From assembly GCA_024449915.1 (NCBI GenBank), contig JAMZAV010004584.1:1-64000 (forward strand): 64,000 nucleotides of DNA, in the 5' to 3' direction. This document shows, piece after piece, positions 12,146-23,984 of the stretch. Made by a program: the position numbers and the translations under genes. Position 1 is the first letter of the stretch. Every line of letters starts with the position of its first letter. Below the pieces are notes generated by a model. That model was not told the DNA's origin and did no database searches. It was given only the letters and a program-made list of their open reading frames with translations. The DNA comes from Sweltsa coloradensis. Taxonomy: Eukaryota > Arthropoda > Insecta > Plecoptera > Chloroperlidae.

Positions 12146-12741
12146 GACCCAAATATGATTTTTAAGAATGCAGTAAAGACGTCTGAAAAGAAAGTAGAAT
12201 GTAAGAGGGACTTAATAAAAGAGCAGATTATTTTTTTGAAATTTTTGTGACGGGGCATAACCTCAGAATCAACAATTTTATTCAATTACTGGAATCAGTT
12301 GCTCAAGTTCAAAATTGAATTTTTAGCAGCGGTTTTTGTATATTATTTCTACACTTCTTTATCTACAACCTTAATAAAAGGATTTTTTTTTATATGGTTT
12401 GTTGCGTTGCACAATTTTTTTCGCCTGCCGGTACAATTTCAAATTTTGTACCGTTTAACGGAAAAAATCGTGCAACGCCTGGAATCATATAAAACCAACA
12501 ATACTTATATTTAGGTTGTAGATAAAGGAGTGTAGAAATAATATACAAAAAACCGCTGCTAAAAATTCAATTTTGAACTTGAGCAACTGATTCCAGTAAT
12601 TTGAATAAAATTGTTGATTCTGAGGTTATGTCCCGTCAAAAAAATTTCAAAAAAATTATCCGCTCTTTTATTAAGTCCCTCTTACATTCTACTTACTTTT
12701 CAGATGTCTTTACTGCATTCTTAAGAAATCATATTTGGGTC
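12146..12741. mobile_element. ~600-bp foldback element
   Basis: Starts GACCCAAATATGATTTTTAA and ends with the matching complement ATCATATTTGGGTC. The arms are nearly identical over ~280 bases and meet near 12,443 at a GTACAATTTCAAATTTTGTAC palindrome. The mirrored ORFs near 12,005-12,285 are artefacts of this symmetry. Confidence 0.8.
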
Positions 12742-12889
12742 TAGGGATTCCCCTTAAGCAATATCTAATCAATCGAATATTGCTAATGATTTATTTTTAT
12801 CCCCCCACCCCCACCCACCACCAACATTTTGGAATTTTATGGTTTCCCCTCGACAAAGTACAGCCCGCTTTGCAACGTGTGCGACCGAA

Positions 12890-13065
12890 CAAAAACATCG
12901 TGCGGGCGTTAGGAGACAGGGCCTAAGAAGACTTTTCTTCTTAGGCCCGGACCGGTTTGTCTTCTTAGCCCCGCTTCGCAACGTGTAGCACAACCGTCGG
13001 TCACAGGGGCTTAGAAGCCAAAAAAAGGTCCAGGGGCTTAGGAGACAGGGGCTTAGAAGCCGACA
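12890..13065 (+). repeat. Repeat F, copy 1
   Basis: GC-richer block with repeated GGGGCTTAGAAGCC-like words and a palindromic GAAGACTTTTCTTCTTAGG. A reverse-orientation copy lies at 51,530-51,715, with shared word ACAACCGTCGGTCACAGGGG. Non-coding; class unknown. Confidence 0.55.
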
Positions 13066-13949
13066 ACCTTTAATGTAATACTTTCGGTCACACCATAAGT
13101 GAATCACACAGTCGCACCGTCGCACTGACGTCCTACACACATTCTTGAGATAACTTGCCTTTTTGCTGTCAAAATTGTGTTATTTCCATTTTTCCGTTTT
13201 CAACCTTGGCCATCCCCACGATAGGATTTTTTAAATTTAAATTTTTAAAGTTTAATCAGTAGGTAATTGCAAATGTTTTCGATTTTATTGATGACCTTCC
13301 TTTTCAATCAGTTTCATAAGTCAAAATATTGTCATATTGCTTAATTCTTTCGTCATTTGTTTTCTCCCCTAATCCATCATTTACGCTTCTACAATGACGC
13401 AGATGTAGAAAATGTGTGGATATAATTTTTTTAATTTTTGGATTGATTTCCATAAAAGTGCAATCTTGATTTCAATATCGGATATAGTATGATACAAATG
13501 TAATTAAATCGAGCGGCCCAACAAGCCATCATCAAGCAATCCATTATGGAAATTGGCTATGTTTCGATTCGAATGCAAATCCATTTTAAACAGCAGCTGT
13601 ATTTTGCAACAATTATTGATGTGTTCCTTTCCCTAGATACGTTCATCGAGTAATAATAAAAAAATTATTATTATTGGAATTGCGTTATGAAGACTCCAAT
13701 ATGTCAATATTGAGAAAATAGCTCGTGTTTTGTTTATATTTTGTATAGTATGTGTTTATGTTTCGTTTGCTCTCCAGACAAACGACTGTGGTGGAATTTT
13801 CATGATGTATATAATAAGTATCGTATCGTATCGTATAAGTATTCATGTGGTATTGAAAAACGGGAATTTATTTCAATCTATTCAAATTACTTTATTTCCG
13901 ATATGTCTCTTTCAGGTTAAAGTTTGACCAAAACGTAATGGTTCTGCGC
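13066..13949. other. No gene seen
   Basis: AT-rich, apparently single-copy within the window; short frames only. Confidence 0.5.
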
Positions 13950-16320
13950 TCCCATGATAACATCGAAATGACTGGTCCGAAAATTATACAATTTTGGGAG
14001 AAGTTAGATAATTGTTTAATGTTTGCAACGTTTTGAACAGAACGTTAATTGTTTCCCCCATTTTCTGCAAAAAAAAAACAAGAAAATACGTAAAAATACG
14101 TAAAATTTATAAAATTTGTCGTATTTCTTGATTTTTTTGGTAGAAAATTGTGAAAAAAATTAGCAATATGTTCAATATGTTGCAAACACTATACAATTAT
14201 CTAACTTCTCCCAAAATTGCATAATTTTCGGGCCAGTCATTTCGATGTTATCATGGGAGCACTGAAGGTCTGCAAGCGTTGAAAAATGCGATTCTGCCTC
14301 CGACCGGTAGCGCATATATTATTCTATATCTATGATTGAGTACTTGGTCTATGTGGCATATGAGCAACGTTTATTGACTGATACGATTAAATGACTGTGC
14401 ACTTGTTTATTATCTTCACCTACTGTTTTGAGTTTGGTAAGGTAAGGTAAAATTATGCAATTTTGGGAGAAGTTAGATAATTGTATAATGTTTGCAACGT
14501 TTTGAACAGAACGTTAATTGTTTCCCCCATTTTCTGCAAAAAAAAACAAGAAAATACGTAAACATAAGTAAAATTTATAAAATTTGTCGTATTTCTTGAT
14601 TTTTTTGGTGGAAAATCGTGAAAAAAATTAGCAATATGTTCAATATGTTGCAAACACTATACAATTATCTAACTTCTCCTAAAATTGCATAATTTTCGGG
14701 CCAGTCATTTCGATGCTATCATGGGAGCACTGAAGGTCTGCAAGCGGTTGAAAAATGCGATTCTGCCTCCGACCGGTAGCGCATATATTATTCTATATCT
14801 ATGATTGAGTACTTGGTCTATGTGGCATATGAGCTACGTTTATTGACTGATACGATTAAATGACTTTGCACTTGTTTTATTATCTTTACCTACTGTTTTG
14901 AGTTTGGTAAGGTAAGGTAAAATTATGCAATTTTGGAGAAGTAGGATAATTGTATAATGTTTGCAACGTTTTGTACAGAACGTGAATTGTTTCCCCCATT
15001 TTTGCAAAAAAAAAAACAAGAAAATACGTAAAAAAAATGTAAAATTAATAAAATTTGTCGTTTTCTTGATTTTTTGGGTGGAAAATTGTGAAAAAAAGCA
15101 ATATGTTCAATATGTTGCAAACACTATACAATTATCTAACTTCTCCCAAAATTGCATAATTTTTGGGCCAGTCATTTCGATGTTATCATGGGAGCACTGA
15201 AGGTCTGCAAGCGGTTGAAAAATGCGATTCTGCCTCCGACCGGTAGCGCATATATTATTCTATATCTATGATCGAGTACTTGGTCTATGTGGCATATGAG
15301 CAACGTTTATTGACTGATACGATTAAATGACTGTGCACTTGTTTATTATCTTCACCTTCTGTTTTAAGTTTGGTTAGGTATGGTAAAATTTTGCAATTTT
15401 GGGAGAAGTTAGATAATTGTATAATGTTTGCAACGTTTTGAACAGAACGTCAATTATTGTTGCCCCCATTTTCTGAAAAAAAAAAAACAAGAAAATACGT
15501 ACAAATACGTAAAATTTATAAAATTTGTCGTATTTCTTGATTTTTTTGGTGGAAAATTGTGAAAAAAATTAGCAATATGTTCAATATGTTGCAAACACTA
15601 TACAACTATCTAACTACTCCCAAAATTGCATAATTTTCGGGCCAGGTCATTTCGATGTTATCATGGGAGCACTGAAGGTCTGCAAGCGGTTGAAAAATGC
15701 GATTCTGCCTCTGACCGGTAGCGCATATATTATTCTATATCTATGATCGAGTACTTGGTCTATGTGGCATATGAGCTACGTTTATTGACTGATACGATTA
15801 AATGACTGTGCACTTGTTTATTATCTTCACCTACTGTTTTGAGTTTGGTAAGGTAAGGTAAAATTATGCAATTTTGGGAGAAGTTAGATAATTGTATAAT
15901 GTTTGCAACGTTTTGAACAGAACGTTAATTGTTTCCCCCATTTTCTGCAAAAAAAAAAGAAAATACGTAAAAATACGTAAAATTTATAAAATTTGTCGTA
16001 TTTCTTGATTTTTTTGGTGGAAAATCGTGAAAAAAATTAGCAATATGTTCAATATGTTGCAAACACTATACAATTATCTAACTTCTCCTAAAATTGCATA
16101 ATTTTCGGGCCAGTCATTTTGATGTTATCATGGGAGCACTGAAGGTCTGCAAGCGGTTGAAAAATGCGATTCTGCCTCCGACCGGTAGCGCATATATTAT
16201 TCTATATCTATGATCGAGTACTTGGTCTATGTGGCATATGAGCTACGTTTATTGAAATGATACGATTAAATGACTGTGCACTTGTTTATTATCTTCACCT
16301 ACTGTTTTGAGTTTGGTAAA
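13950..16320. repeat. Tandem array, five ~469-bp units with internal foldback
   Basis: Units start near 13,986, 14,455, 14,923, 15,392 and 15,864 at TTTTGGGAGAAGTTAGATAA, giving periods of 468-472, with the last unit shorter. Within each unit that segment is repeated inverted about 200 bases later (TTATCTAACTTCTCCCAAAA), making a foldback of ~250 bases. The rest is a spacer containing CTCCGACCGGTAGCGCATAT. The first unit also has the outer arm CTCCCATGATAACATCGAAA, whose complement closes every unit. Confidence 0.9.
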
Positions 16321-17379
16321 AGGAAGGTGGTAAATGTAATTGTAGAAGTGCGAGTATTGCTAGTGAAAATGTGAGAAAGTTTACGGCGTGTGAAAAAAAA
16401 ATTACGTGTGTGTGTAATTTTTACTCCTGTAAATGCGTATTTGGATACTATGGGAAGAAGATGTAAGGGAAAACTCTCAATATATCAAATACGACACAAA
16501 ATTCACACACAGCACACAATTCTATCTGCAATGTATGTGAGGATCTGTTTATTGTAAACAGCCACGCAGCACTATCCCCCTCCTACACCATACAAACGAC
16601 CAGAAACGCTTATTGTTGAGAATCAAATTTATTAAGTATTCGATTTAATTTTTACTAATCTTTGATTATACGTCCTCTTGTCTTGGTCATTTAAACGAAG
16701 TTAACTAATTCTGTAGGCTGAGTACGATTGATTATTAACCGCGATGTAAGAAGCGAGAAACAAGACATATCTTATGATTGCAAAATGAATTGAATTTGAT
16801 AGTTCCTAGCACTGCTTATCTTCACCTTGACATGGATGCCACCATTCCACTTGTGTCTCCACGTTCCTTCAGTCGTAATTCAACAATAAGTCGCTCCCAG
16901 ACAAACGCAGTACCAGGTTACATTTTTTTAGTTTTTATTCGTTGTTTTATTAATTGCCTACTCGTATTTCCAGTATAACGATTAATAGTGTCCTAATAAT
17001 ATGTGTAATAAAATAATCATATTCTATTGGGAATGAGAGATTAAAGACGTGCAGTATAATAAAATACCGTTGACAATCCGCGAAGTGATTGCAAAGATTG
17101 GTGATTGTGTTTGAAACAACTAACAAGCTACATTCACTCATGTAACTTCGTGCGGGGTCTATGCGCAGTGGGACCCTCTCAGTCAGTCAGCGAGTGCACA
17201 GCGTAACACGTATCTCGGGTGACTGTGAATCATATAGCTCGCTCGCGCTGTTATTGGCTCAAAAATCATGATTGGAATATCGCTAGTCCTGCCTTTTGAG
17301 TCCGGTAAAGCATGCTCTCTCTCTCTCTACGTAAATTCCCACGGGTTAAAACAGCACTCTTAATCCAAATAAACGAACC
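16321..17379. other. No gene supported
   Basis: Single-copy-looking AT-rich DNA. An ORF at 16,778-16,978 ends near a possible GT donor (CAG/GTTACA), but no partner exon or family similarity was seen. Confidence 0.4.
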
Positions 17380-17660
17380 GATCATATGAAGAAGTAAAAG
17401 TGACAAAATTACTAAATTTCTCATCCGAAGTAATTTGTTCAAGAAAATTTTGTTCACATCAAACATACTTCATCATTCATTCTAAATGAATATTTTTTGT
17501 TATCACTTTCATCTCTGTAATTTTCCGTTCTTTTGTAAAGTATTAAAACAATACGACCATCAAACAAACCATGAAATCATTTAATTAACTCATAATATAA
17601 CAGACGGTGCAATATGACCTTACCGGTTTAGCGCCCTAGTTTCGTATGTTGTTATATATC
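17380..17660 (+). repeat. RNase H-LINE 3' end (tail E), degraded
   Basis: Contains a diverged version of the LINE 3' coding end (compare 23,730-23,803), then the A-rich stretch AACAATACGACCATCAAACA and the hairpin core GGTGCAATATGACCTTACCG closing with GCGCCCTAGTTTC. Confidence 0.6.
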
Positions 17661-18065
17661 GTTGTTGCTTTGTGAGCACTTTGTCCGCCTGCTCCGCGTG
17701 TTGAATACAGAGAAGTTCCCAACATCAGATTATCGCTTTAGTTTGGGGGGGGGGGGGGTTACTTATGAGGTGCATTTCAGAGAGTGGGCCACGGACAGAT
17801 TTAGTGGGCGGAGGGGGAAGGGGTTGCAATCGATGTAGCGGGTTGGGCCTGGACCCCCCCCCCGTGATGCCCTTGATTCCAGTTACATGTCTCCCCGGGA
17901 GGAAAGGGATGAACCAGGACCGGGAGCTCTAAAGGTGGGCCGACTTTGATTCCTTACTCATAAGTATAATATACAATCACATCAACATCAGTAGCGATTT
18001 ACAACATTATCAATCTATTCAGATCTACAATGCACCAACAATCCAGATGTTTTGAAGTTACTAAC
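17661..18065. other. No gene; G/C homopolymer-rich patch
   Basis: Contains a 13-G run near 17,746 and a 9-C run near 17,857, resembling the ends of a small non-autonomous DNA transposon, but no terminal inverted repeat could be fixed. Confidence 0.3.
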
Positions 18066-18140
18066 CGTCTCTGTAGCTTAGGGGTAAAACACCCGACCGG
18101 CAATCTAGGAGACCGGGGCTCGATACCCCTCTGAGATAGA
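18066..18140 (+). repeat. tRNA-like sequence (SINE head or tRNA pseudogene)
   Basis: A-box-like TAGCTTAGGGGTA, B-box-like GGCTCGATACC, and a well-paired T-arm GGGG/CCCC. The acceptor stem is mostly paired (GTCTCTG with CTGAGAT). The anticodon arm does not form a stem with a proper 7-nt loop, so it is probably not functional. Confidence 0.45.
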
Positions 18141-18253
18141 ATTTAAATTTTCATAAAAGTATTGTATGAAGTATAACAATAAATAAATACCAATTTATTT
18201 CAATGCCTTGTAAGGCGATACGAAAACTATAAAATTTATATTTTACTATATAT

Positions 18254-19030
18254 CACTAGGAAAAACGCTAAAGTCCCGCCGCGTTGATGGATGAGCTTAT
18301 TAAAGCTTTAAGTTTGCTTGGGATATCTTTACTTTTGCAAGTGCTTTGTTTTGCTGCCTACGCATTGTAGGTGAATGTTGTCAAGTTTTCTTTTGTTTCT
18401 TGTCAATTGGTATTATTAACCGTAAAAACTTATATTAAAAGCTTTATTTCTATGGATTCTGGCTAACTTTTTCAATTTTTTTTTCAAAAGGTACTACATC
18501 ACCATAACCTTAATGTCCATGTATAATATGAACGTTGAAACCCCACCCGTTTGGTCAAAATTGGCCCAAATGGCACGAAAATATCGTACAAAAAACAAAA
18601 AATATTATATTTAAAAGCTTTATTTCTATAGATTCTGGCTATTTTTTTCAACTTTTTCTTTCAAAATATACTAAATCACTATAACCTTAATGTACCATGT
18701 ATAATATGAACGTTTTAGCGTCACCCGGGTGGTAAGAATTAGCCCAAATGGCACGAAAATATCGCCCAAAAAATCGAAAAAAATCGTAAAAGTACGATAT
18801 TCATGAGAAATATTTCTTCGATTGTACCCAAAAACGTGGCAAGTCTAAGTTCAGAGATTTCGAAGGTCCTGTCAAATTTTCATCCAGATCGCATATGCCG
18901 TTTGCCCGGTAGAGAGCGAACAAACAGACAGAAAAACAAACAAAAAAACAAAAAAACAAACAAAAAAACACCCGAGCTAAATTTTTTGGGGGGTCGGTGA
19001 AATTGAAGTCTTCGCTTCGCTCATCCAATT
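18254..19030 (-). mobile_element. Helitron/Helentron-like element A', copy 1
   Basis: On the plus strand it opens CACTAGGAAAAACGCTAAAG and closes CTTCGCTTCGCTCATCCAAT, as in family A, but the interior differs. It holds two copies of a ~180-bp block with TATTTCTATGGATTCTGGCT and GGCACGAAAATATCG. Related copies are at 49,405-50,065 and 51,775-52,545. Confidence 0.6.
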
Positions 19031-19059
19031 ATCTCATATGTACGGAAACAAGTAATAAT

Positions 19060-19411
19060 GGCAATTTGTTAGCCCAAAATTTTTGTTTTCATGGGTATTT
19101 TCTAGTCATTCATTTCCCTCTGTGCATCTCTGTCATTTTATGTTCATATTCTTATACTAAGCAGACAATATAATCATCAAACACACCACAACCTAATTTC
19201 ATTAACTTATCATATCACAGGCGGCGCAATACGACCTACCCGGTTGAAGCGCCCTAGTTCCTCACGTCGTCGTATTATGCCTCTTTCTCTTCTCTAACGC
19301 CTGTGAAAGAGAACACACATACTAGACTTTTTCTTTTAGTCTATACGAGAAGTTTATTAAAGATTGATAACCAAATCCTCAAGGTCACTCGCGCTTCTTG
19401 TTGCGTTGTGA
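19060..19411 (+). repeat. LINE tail E with flank; paralogous empty hAT site
   Basis: Hairpin core GGCGCAATACGACCTACCCG...GCGCC at ~19,222, then CTCACGTCGTCG, then a flank (GCCTGTGAAAGAGAACACAC onward) also present at 21,520 and 26,190. This copy runs through CTTTTAGTCTATACGAGAAG without the hAT element that interrupts the other two. Confidence 0.65.
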
Positions 19412-20815
19412 ACACATAACATACATAACATACATAACATTTCTTAACGGTTGCAAATGGGCCCTTCCGCCCGGTGGCAACCACTCACTCCCCCCAGACC
19501 TAATTTCTGTCCCCCCCTAAAAACGATCTAAATTCCCTTAAAGACCCACTACCTACAATATCCCCCGGCAAGTCATTCCATTCCCTAACAGTCCTTTCCA
19601 TGAAACCATACCGACCCAGATCCGTTCTTACTACTTGACGCTGGAACTTCCATGAATGATCCCCCCTTCCCCTGTAAAGCCCCTCTTGTAGCCTATTGCG
19701 GATGTCCCCCCACCCCCTACTTCCCCTAGCCGCCCTGTACATATTGCACAACCTAACCTCCCTTCTTCTTCCCTCTAATGACTCCCACCCCAACTCTCCT
19801 CACATTGCAGTGACACTGTCATATACTCTCTCTACATTCCCCTTATCATCCTCTTCCCACCGCCACCGCCTAACCTTTCCCGTAACCCTTCTTGCCGCCC
19901 TACGTTGGACTTTCTCTACCTCCAAATCCTCCCCCAACTTATACGGATCCCATGCCGCCGCCCATACTCCAGGACAGATCTAACCACTACCTTATATGCC
20001 CGATCTTTAACTTCCCGGCCGGCCCCTCTTAGATTTCTCATAACAAAACCCAGAGCCCTATTTCCCTTCTTAACAACTTCTTGCACCTGATCCCCCCAAC
20101 CCAAAACCTCTGCCAACATCACCCCTTAGTACTTATACGTTCCTACTTTCTCCATAACAGCCCCCATTAAAGTGTATGTCCTACCTACCTTAATTATTTT
20201 TCGCGAGAATCCAACCACCTAACATTTACCTATGTTCAAACCCATCTTATTTGCTGTGACATATTCCTCTATTACCCCCAGATCTGCCTGCAACAGCCTA
20301 ACATCCTCAATCCCCTTATTGCTCTATACAAAACACAATCATCTGCAAATAATCTTATTCTTGATGTTATTCCCTGCCCTATGTCATTTATAAACATAAT
20401 AAACAGCAAAGGTCCTAACACTGAGCCCTGCGGTACCCCCGATGTAACCTCTATACTATGTGACAAGGTACCCCCAACCCTAACCCTCTGAGACCTACCT
20501 CTTAAGAAATCTCCAACCCACCTCACCACTCCTTTATCCCCCACCACATTGTTAACCTTTTCCATTAGCAAATCGTGCGAGACTTTATCAAAAGCCTTTT
20601 CAAAATCTAGAAAAACAGCATCTACTTCCCCCCCACTGTCCAAAATGTCCCCAAAATCCTGAAATAATCCTACCAGTTGAGTGGCACAAGAAAAACCTTC
20701 CCTGAAACCAGGTTGAGCATCCGGGAACCACGCCTCCCCTTCCAATGAGTTCCTAACATAGTCTGCAACTACCCTCTCCATAATTTTGCTCCCTACTGAA
20801 GTCGCACACTTGACG
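19412..20815 (-). pseudogene. 5'-truncated CR1/Jockey-group LINE, RT domain to 3' end
   Basis: Read on the minus strand, frame 20,847-20,272 covers the middle of a non-LTR reverse transcriptase: SKIMERVV, then FLDFEKAFDKVSH, GVPQGSVLGPLLF and the catalytic LFADD (an F-ADD box). The thumb continues in another frame at 20,122-19,916 (VVRSVLEYG). The C-terminal part lies at 19,793-19,500 (GFMERTVREWNDLP, typical of CR1/L2/Jockey-type LINEs). The endonuclease and all of the 5' half are absent and at least two frameshifts separate the pieces, so it is dead. A short ACATAACAT tandem near 19,412-19,442 may be its 3' microsatellite tail. Its base composition is markedly more GC-rich than its surroundings. 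Confidence 0.85.
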
Positions 20816-20880
20816 CGTATCGCCCGCGCCCAATGTGCGTGTGACATTTTGCTTCTTTAGTTGCACGATGATATAATACG

Positions 20881-21097
20881 AATGCGTATCCTCTACCATT
20901 GCAGCCAGACGAATGCATATCCTCTACCATTGCAGCCAGACGAATGTAAATCCTATACTATTGCAGCCAGACGAATGCATATCCTCTACCATTGCAGCCA
21001 GACGAATGCATATCCTCTACCTTTGCAGCCAGACGAATGCATATCCTCTACCATTGCAGCCAGACGAATGTATATCCTCTACCATTGCAGCTAGCGG
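20881..21097 (+). repeat. 31-bp minisatellite, ~7 copies
   Basis: Unit contains GCAGCCAGACGAATGCATAT then CCTCTACCATT. Copies differ by one to four substitutions. The 31-base period is not a multiple of three, so overlapping frames here are periodic artefacts. Confidence 0.9.
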
Positions 21098-21289
21098 CGT
21101 CGCTTCTCCTAGAATAGAAAATATGCATTGTATTAATTAACTTGTTAGAAATTGCGATTAAAATGTAAATAAAATTTATTCGACGCCATTTTCCGTATCG
21201 TAGGTATTTCTTATTTATTCAAGAAAATGATTTCTCAAAAATGATTAGATTAACGACGGTATTCGTATTTCTCATTTCCTTATAAGAAT

Positions 21290-21575
21290 TTGCAAGTGTA
21301 TTTACTCGTCATTTACTTTCCTCAGTTCATATTTTTCGTATCTTTTATAAACTAAGATAAGACAATATGATCATCAATCGAATCCATGAATCTTTTCATT
21401 ATCCATATCACAGGAGGCGTAATATGACGTACCCGGTTGAAGCGCCCTGTAGTTCCTCACGTCGTCGTCCATTCTTCTGGCAAATCCTGACCTACTCCAC
21501 ATTGGCCTCGTTCTTCTCTTCGACATCGCCTGTGAGAGAGAACAGACAAACTAGACTCTCTTCTTATCGTCTATC
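21290..21575 (+). repeat. LINE tail E with flank
   Basis: Core GGCGTAATATGACGTACCCG...GCGCC at ~21,415, followed by CTCACGTCGTCG and the flank shared with 19,330 and 26,190, ending exactly where the hAT terminus begins. Confidence 0.65.
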
Positions 21576-21722
21576 CAGTGGTTCCCAAACTGTGGTACGC
21601 GTACCCCCAGGGGAACGCGGGGAGTTTCCAGGGGGTGAGTGAAACGTCCAGCATAACCAAACATTATTATTTTGGTACTGTAGGGCCTATCATCAAAATC
21701 ATGCTTAGTTGTTAGCTAACTT
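21576..21722 (+). mobile_element. hAT-like element, left end only
   Basis: Begins CAGTGGTTCCCAAACTGTGG, a hAT-type terminus, and continues with TACGCGTACCCCCAGG, matching the complete element at 26,241-26,698. The right end is missing. Confidence 0.6.
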
Positions 21723-21739
21723 GTGAAGAACTTATTAAT

Positions 21740-21985
21740 GACGTATGTCCATGTTTCAATTTTATCTATCAAAATACAATTCACATCAAATATTTTTTCC
21801 CTTTTTTCAGTCACATTAATATTTTTCATTTGCTATAACTATTATCATTTTTATTTTTATTTCTTTTATAAATTTGGAAACAATAAAATAATACAACACA
21901 TCATAAAGTATAACATTATAATTTACAGTATCATAGGCAGCACAATCAACTGAACCGGTTAAAACGCCTTAGTTTCTCACGTCGT
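21740..21985 (+). repeat. LINE tail E, degraded
   Basis: A-rich stretch followed by a diverged hairpin region AGGCAGCACAATCAACTGAA, CCGGTTAAAACGCC and CTCACGTCGTC. Confidence 0.5.
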
Positions 21986-22768
21986 CATAATTAGTTGGCC
22001 CTTGCTGTGTGCAGGTTGGTCGGTCGGCACATTGTGAACACAATACAATAGAACATCAACTTTGTTTGGTCCTATTTTCTTCTGGTTAAATTGCCTGCAG
22101 CGACATCTTGCCCCCTTCACTACATTGAGATTGTGTCTTGAAGCGATTGTACTTAAACTAGCACATTATTAAAAACAGAAGAAACTTAACATATTGAACT
22201 ATTTTAAACTGGTTAATCTTACCTGGAAAGTTAATAGAACAACTCATCTTTTCGACTTACATTTCCAATCTGAACTAGGCCCTAAATATTCGATTATGTG
22301 TTGAAAAGCGGACATGGCCATTTTCGTTTACATTTGCATTTCGATTCCGTATTAAAAAATGTAAGAACCAAATTGAAAATGTTTCCAATCCTCCAAGTTT
22401 ATTTTTAATGACAACTTAAGTCAAGAAGTTTATTGCCATCATGTTATTTCCATCAAATGCATTTCAGTCCTGGAAACTAGCGCGGTGTCGACATGAAGGA
22501 CTGTGAATAGCATTATGCATTTGTTTGTATTGTCGACAACACGTAAAAAGTACAAACAATTGCTTAGTCGGCCTCGTGTGGTTTGTGGTAGGTCTACCCT
22601 TGACCCGTGATCGTCCGGGCCCAGGCGACTTTGGGAACGAGGGATATAATGTATTATTAACAAGAATAGAGAGAATAGATATAGACAAGCTATCGTTTAT
22701 AGACGGGGATCATTGACTGACACAACCTTCAAAATTTGACACTTTTAACCATTGTGGTCTTCTAGCTC
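21986..22768. other. No gene seen
   Basis: Short overlapping frames near 22,439-22,716 show no family signal; no repeat match was found elsewhere in the window. Confidence 0.4.
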
Positions 22769-23980
22769 TTGATGTATTTCGAACACCGATGGCAACCCTT
22801 CCAACGTTTGTTTAATCTTATAGATTTTAATCTGCCAACAGTTTTTAATTTTGTTTTTAGCAATAACCCGCCCTGGTCTACACCAGAGCCGATTATTCTA
22901 TTCGACCTTTGTCGTTTTGATAAAAACTCTACTTGCGATAGTGTATTCAAAATTAACTTAAGAAAGATTTGCCATGAACATCAAAGGTTTACTTTGGTAT
23001 TCACAGATGGCTCCAAAATTGACAACAAGGTTGGAAGTGCCTTTTATTGCTCCACTTCAACTGAACGTTTCAGGCTAAGCGACGTGTGTTCAGTTTTCAC
23101 TGTAGAGTTATTTGCCATCCGTGAAGCTCTTAAATACATTCTACGTTGTCGTTGTGGAGAATGACTTTAGTGTTCAGATAGCTTAAGTTCACTTCGAGCT
23201 ATAAAACCCATGTATTTAAGTCATCATTTGGTAAAAGACATCCAATTCTATTTAGAAAAACTAACCTCTAAGGGTTATATAATAGGGTTTTGCTGGATAC
23301 CTGGACACGTGGGCATAGAGGGAAATGAACACGCTGATAGGGCAGCTAAGGAAGCTTCCCAGCGTCGCGACGTTGATTTCAATCAAGTTCCCGTTCCAGA
23401 TGTCAAGAGTGGATTCAAGCAAAGATTGTTGGATTTGCGACAAGCATTTTGGGATGTAATGCAAAATAACAAATTGCGCAGTGTGATGCCCACATTGACT
23501 AATAAAATTCGTCCACCTACGTCTCGACTCTCACGTAGAGAAGAGGTGGTATTGTCTAGAATTAGGATAGGCTACACATGCCTAACTCACGGATATCTCT
23601 TAACCAGAGAACAGGTTATTCCCATATGTGACACATGTGATGTACCTTTAATCGTACTTCATATGCTAGCAGAATGTACCAAATTTGATGCCTTGCGCAC
23701 GCAATTTGATCTCTCCCGATCATATGAAGAACTTCTATCATATGATAACGGCGACAAACTTTCTAAATTTCTCATCCATAGTAATCTATTTAACAAAATT
23801 TAATTCACATCTTACACATTTCTTTCTTTTCTTTATTTTCATTCACATACATTACTTTTATTTTGCTATTACTTTCATCATCATCAATTTATTTTGTTAT
23901 TTATACACTAAGAAAACAATCTAATCATCAAACATACCTGCATTAACTCTTCTCATTTACTTTAATTCACAGGCGGCGCA
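22769..23980 (+). pseudogene. RNase H-bearing LINE, 3' coding part plus tail
   Basis: The first frame (to 23,164) gives the N-terminal half of an RNase H domain: LVFTDGSK (first acidic residue), AFYCS, and a VELFAIREAL helix (E). After a frameshift near 23,165-23,205, the second frame (23,210-23,803, 197 aa plus stop) gives CWIPGHVGIEGNEHADRAAK with the conserved H and D. It continues into a C-terminal zinc-knuckle-like region (ICDTCDVPLIVLHMLAECTK). RNase H downstream of RT is typical of I/Nimb/Ingi-type LINEs; no RT remains. The 3' UTR carries the A-rich stretch and tail-E hairpin, interrupted by a solo LTR. Confidence 0.85.
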
Positions 23981-23984
23981 ATAT

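Noticed and set aside
12005..12285. Overlapping frames on both strands
   Set aside because: Partly a consequence of the foldback symmetry and AT-rich sequence; no family signal and mirrored remnants occur in the other arm.
16778..16978. Possible exon followed by a GT donor
   Set aside because: No second exon in phase, no recognisable domain and no repeat support; too weak to call.
18066..18140. Functional tRNA gene
   Set aside because: T-arm and acceptor are plausible, but no anticodon arm with a proper 7-nt loop can be formed; treated as tRNA-like only.
20861..21140. Repeat peptides such as ILYHCSQTNAYP
   Set aside because: Read through a 31-bp minisatellite whose period is not a multiple of three; the peptides are artefacts.
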